DNA of 16,220 nucleotides from NCBI GenBank assembly GCA_050253255.1, contig JBFWJK010000064.1, forward strand, positions 1 to 16,220, read 5' to 3'. Both the position numbers and the translations under genes were made by a program. The notes under the pieces were generated by a model that did not search any database, had not been told where the DNA came from, and worked only from the letters and a program-made list of their open reading frames with translations. This document shows, in pieces, positions 14,501 to 16,220 of the stretch; position 1 is the stretch's first letter, and each line of letters opens with the position of its first letter. This stretch comes from JACKCP01 sp050253255 (lineage in GTDB: Bacteria > Desulfobacterota > Desulfobacteria > Desulfobacterales > JACKCP01).

Positions 14501-15201
14501 GCAAAAACATTTCCGTATTTATCGGCTGCAATCTGAATTTCAATATGTTTTACATTGTTCAGAAGTTTTTCCACATAAATTCTCGGATTACCGAAAGCTG
14601 CTTCTGCCATTGCAGATGACTTCTGAAATGCTGACTCAAGCTGTTCATCGGAATAAACTTCATAAATACCTCTTCCGCCGCCGCCGCCTTCTGCTTTAAG
14701 CATGATAGGAAAGCCGATTTCATGAGCGATCTTTCTTGCTTCGGGAATATCAACAGCCTCTTCTGAACCCGGAACTACAGGGACATCAAGGGTTTTTGCA
14801 AGTTTTCTCACTGAGACCTTGTTTCCAAGAGTCTTCATGGCAGCCTGTTCTGGACCTATAAAAATTATGCCTGCTTCTCTGCATTTTCTGGGGAAAGAAT
14901 CGTCTTCAGCAGCAAAACCCCAGCCCGGATGAATGGCAATAACATTTTTCTCTTTTGCCTTTCTTATTATTTTATCAATATCAAGATAGGCTGAAGATTC
15001 CTTTCCAAGGAGCATTAACTGCTGTGCACTGATTGCAGCCGGTGAAGTCTTGTCAACATCTGTAGCTGTTACCATTGAAATTGCACCCGGAATTTCTGAT
15101 ATGGCCCTGGAAATACGTCTGGCAGTAATTCCCCTGTTAGCTATAAGGATCGGTCTTCCGTTAACTTCGTCTAAAAATTCAAGAAAAGTTTTTTGTTTCA
15201 T
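11503..15201 (-). CDS. pyc: Divergent pyruvate-carboxylase-type biotin enzyme with C-terminal zinc ribbon
   Basis: The 1232-residue protein has the pyruvate carboxylase order: biotin carboxylase, carboxyltransferase, biotin carrier. The first domain shows GGGGG (172-176), HIEIQ, ERDCTIQRNHQK and E311, N313, R315 in IEVNTRLQVEH. The second keeps DTTPRDQTQS (R548, D549, Q552), R621, the metal-site K725 (GLKDMAG), H755 and H757, and the catalytic threonine T891 in VTPGSQ. It should therefore carboxylate pyruvate or a similar 2-oxo acid. Differences stand out: RDAHQ is RDQTQ, GGATFD is GGAHFH, and the biotin lysine K1163 lies in IMKQ rather than AMKM. The last 22 residues form a CxxC-x10-CxxC zinc ribbon (C1211, C1214, C1225, C1228) not usual in this family. 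I chose ATG 15201, behind AAAGG, over GTG 15207. It lies 31 bases downstream of the biotin ligase gene. Confidence 0.9.
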   Translation of the reverse strand: MKQKTFLEFLDEVNGRPILIANRGITARRISRAISEIPGAISMVTATDVDKTSPAAISAQQLMLLGKESSAYLDIDKIIRKAKEKNVIAIHPGWGFAAEDDSFPRKCREAGIIFIGPEQAAMKTLGNKVSVRKLAKTLDVPVVPGSEEAVDIPEARKIAHEIGFPIMLKAEGGGGGRGIYEVYSDEQLESAFQKSSAMAEAAFGNPRIYVEKLLNNVKHIEIQIAADKYGNVFAFDERDCTIQRNHQKLVEITPSPWPEMTDDLRRRLKEYSIKLAKAVNYHTLGTVEFLVEPDGTPYLIEVNTRLQVEHGITECRYGIDLVEEQILLAFGLPLRLNEENTKPNQYAMQIRVNCEDPKNNFSPNAGRITRYISPGGQGVRVDSCVTAGYEFPSQYDSAASLLITHGNTWDKTVQLMRRALREYMISGVKTTIPFYRELLKREEFNSGDFDTKFILKNPDLFNYIDRQPEALRLSRLIAEISAKGWNEYVSLGEYRGIHDKRLGKLNVVLPDLSEEKEYRSPYPRGDRDAVLDFVRGTDYVHFTDTTPRDQTQSNSGNRFRLAEDRLIAPYLDRCNFFSIENGGGAHFHVAMLGNMTYPFSEAADWNSDKMAPKTMKQILVRSTNVLGYKPQSKNMMRATGEMICEHYDIIRCFDFLNHVDNMKPFAEVALSSKKNIFEPALSMSWTKGFTVQRYLEVTEEILEMTASVAGVSKDKAARMIILGLKDMAGVCPPRFIREIVRELRIKYPELVLHYHRHCTDGLFTPAVAAAAEAGAHIVDAAIGASVRWYGQGDILATAAYMEGELGLKTNLDKEMIRNANFVIKQIQPYYDKYCAPYFQGVDYDVVEHGMPGGATSSSQEGAMKQGYIHLLPYMLKYLAGIRKIVRYHDVTPGSQITWNTAFLAVTGAFKRGGEKNVRRLLKVLEEVVTVPEEDLSENTRVERLEIYRDSNDAFRDLLVGKFGKLPLGFPPDWVYESAFGTEAYKDAIASRTTSSPLETLPDIDLAKEKAELEKAIEREATDEEFILYINHPGDALKTIKFQEKYGDPNNLPLDVWFEGVEKGESTQFQDSRGMYHKMTILDISEPDDEGQSVIRYHLDSEILSYQHKVAEPVKGSGADIEMADSSNPYHVASPSTGDLWVTHVKAGDLVKEGEEVFNISIMKQEKAVLAKKAGRVKRVLKTADYQNDRKMVPVRDGELIVELEPVSEKLCSKCSADLDDKFSFCPSCGVKQ

Positions 15202-15232
15202 AACCACCTTTATCCTCTAAATATTAATTTTT

Positions 15233-16099
15233 TTAATTGTTTACAGATCTTATCCTGCCCGAATATACTACTCTGGTTTCTCTGCCGTCATTAAGTACAA
15301 GACCGCCTTCATCAGAAAGCCCTTTCAGGATATATTTCTTTACCCCATTATACGGATCATCTAAAAAGACCTCTTCGCCAAGCCAGACTAATTTTTGAAT
15401 TAAACTATTAATTAAATCAGAAGGCGTCTCTTTTGCAAGTCTTTTATCAAAAAATTTGAAAAGACGCTCCAATACAGCATCCCAGAAGATCAAAGGTGAA
15501 TTTACCTTTATTCCTTCCTTCAGAAGAGAAACAGGCTTCACTGAAAAATCATCATCCAGCTCTTCCTCCGGTGGAGAAGAAAAAAGATTCAGTCCGGCTC
15601 CTGCTATATAAAAACCGTTTTTTTTCTCAACAAGAATACCTCCCAGCTTTTGCCCTTTGAAAAAAATATCATTGGGCCATTTTATCTTTGCATCAACACC
15701 AAAATCAGACAAAGACTCAGCCAGAAGGTTGCCAAGAATGAGGGGGAGATAGTTTTCACTCCACTGATTTTTGAAAATATCCGGAATATGTATGGAAACA
15801 GTCAGATTACCCTTCGTTGAATACCATTTCCTTTTATACTGCCCCCTGCCAGTTTTCTGGGTCATTGCAATAAATGAAGAAAAATCTTTTTCCCCCTTTT
15901 CCATAATCTGAAAAAGTGAATCCATTGTTGAAAAACAGTCTTTCACTGCAAACAGATCCCAGGGTACAGAACTTTTTCTGACCTTCGACCACCAGCTGCT
16001 GTCAACTTCGAAATCAAACCCTGCAAAATCTGAATCAGGAGGGTCAAACTCTGTATTCAGCAGTCCGGGTACAAAAATATGTCCTTCTGATTCAGCCAT
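15233..16099 (-). CDS. birA: Biotin-protein ligase without a DNA-binding domain
   Basis: This enzyme activates biotin to biotinyl-AMP and attaches it to the carrier lysine of biotin enzymes. The 288-residue protein has the biotin loop QKTGRGQYKRKW (81-92, usually GRGRRGRxW), KWPND (140-144), KLGGILVE (151-158) and a small C-terminal SH3-like domain ending in VVYSGRIRS. No helix-turn-helix precedes the catalytic domain, so it is monofunctional and not a BirA-type repressor. Instead it carries an acidic extension of about 45 residues of unknown role. It lies between glnS (17 bases upstream) and the carboxylase gene (31 bases downstream) on the same strand, so it probably biotinylates the carboxylase encoded next to it. 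Confidence 0.9.
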   Translation of the reverse strand: MAESEGHIFVPGLLNTEFDPPDSDFAGFDFEVDSSWWSKVRKSSVPWDLFAVKDCFSTMDSLFQIMEKGEKDFSSFIAMTQKTGRGQYKRKWYSTKGNLTVSIHIPDIFKNQWSENYLPLILGNLLAESLSDFGVDAKIKWPNDIFFKGQKLGGILVEKKNGFYIAGAGLNLFSSPPEEELDDDFSVKPVSLLKEGIKVNSPLIFWDAVLERLFKFFDKRLAKETPSDLINSLIQKLVWLGEEVFLDDPYNGVKKYILKGLSDEGGLVLNDGRETRVVYSGRIRSVNN

Positions 16100-16117
16100 T
16101 TAAAATCCAGTTTGAAT

Positions 16118-16220
16118 TTATTTTTTTGAAGAAATCTTTTCCCATTGATCTCTTAATGTAATTATAAGATTGAACACAGGATTTTCAGGATCTGAATTTT
16201 TATCAGGAGTAAAATATCCG
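16118..16220 (-). CDS. glnS: Glutaminyl-tRNA synthetase, C-terminal end only
   Basis: The gene enters from the right edge, and only its last 33 codons are in the window. The reading GYFTPDKNSD followed by a PVFNLIITLRDQW segment matches the conserved C-terminus of bacterial glutaminyl-tRNA synthetase, which in E. coli ends with GYF...KPVFNRTVGLRDTW. A few lysine-rich residues follow before the TAA at 16118-16120. The anticodon-binding and catalytic parts lie outside. It is followed within 17 bases by birA, suggesting one transcript. Confidence 0.85.
   Translation of the reverse strand, partial: GYFTPDKNSDPENPVFNLIITLRDQWEKISSKK

Noticed and set aside
13579..14753. Several open frames of 60-75 codons on both strands inside the carboxylase gene
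   Set aside because: The carboxylase frame carries conserved motifs across the whole stretch, and the alternatives have none.

Overview
This is an AT-rich bacterial chromosome segment of ordinary genes. It is probably from a low-GC Desulfobacterota (deltaproteobacterial) lineage. That assignment is inferred from the mix of genes: a LUD-domain protein, a DUF523/DUF1722 protein, a PomAB-like motor and a MoxR/DUF58/TgpA cluster, with AGA-rich arginine codon use. No marker gene in the window proves it. I see no phage, insertion sequence, CRISPR array or toxin cluster.

Layout. Positions 1-291 are AT-rich DNA in which I find no gene. A tRNA-Arg(ACG) gene with its own terminator follows on the minus strand. 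Divergent from it are tadA, which encodes the deaminase that converts A34 of this tRNA to inosine, and purA, which overlaps the end of tadA. A palindromic terminator separates purA from a convergent minus-strand pair: an unrecognised 422-residue membrane protein followed by a LUD-domain protein. Diverging from that pair across only 27 bases is a tightly overlapping plus-strand operon: a MoxR-type AAA+ ATPase, a DUF58 membrane protein and a TgpA-like membrane transglutaminase. This is a recurrent envelope-associated module of poorly known function.

From about 8.2 kb to the end, every gene is on the minus strand. Read in transcription order from the right edge these are: the 3' end of glnS, a stand-alone biotin-protein ligase, a large pyruvate-carboxylase-type biotin enzyme with a fused C-terminal zinc ribbon, a strong terminator, a DUF523-DUF1722 protein with its own good promoter, and then motA-motB-pilZ. 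The last three encode a PomAB-like flagellar stator and a c-di-GMP-binding PilZ protein.

How the genes relate. Three neighbourhoods look functional. First, the tRNA-Arg(ACG) gene sits beside the enzyme that edits it. Second, the biotin ligase sits directly upstream of a biotin enzyme whose acceptor motif (MKQ instead of MKM) and active-site surroundings are atypical. Third, a short PilZ protein overlaps the end of motB, which points to second-messenger control of the flagellar motor. I did not find a clearly new multi-gene system. The least explained items are the 422-residue membrane protein and the divergent zinc-ribbon carboxylase.
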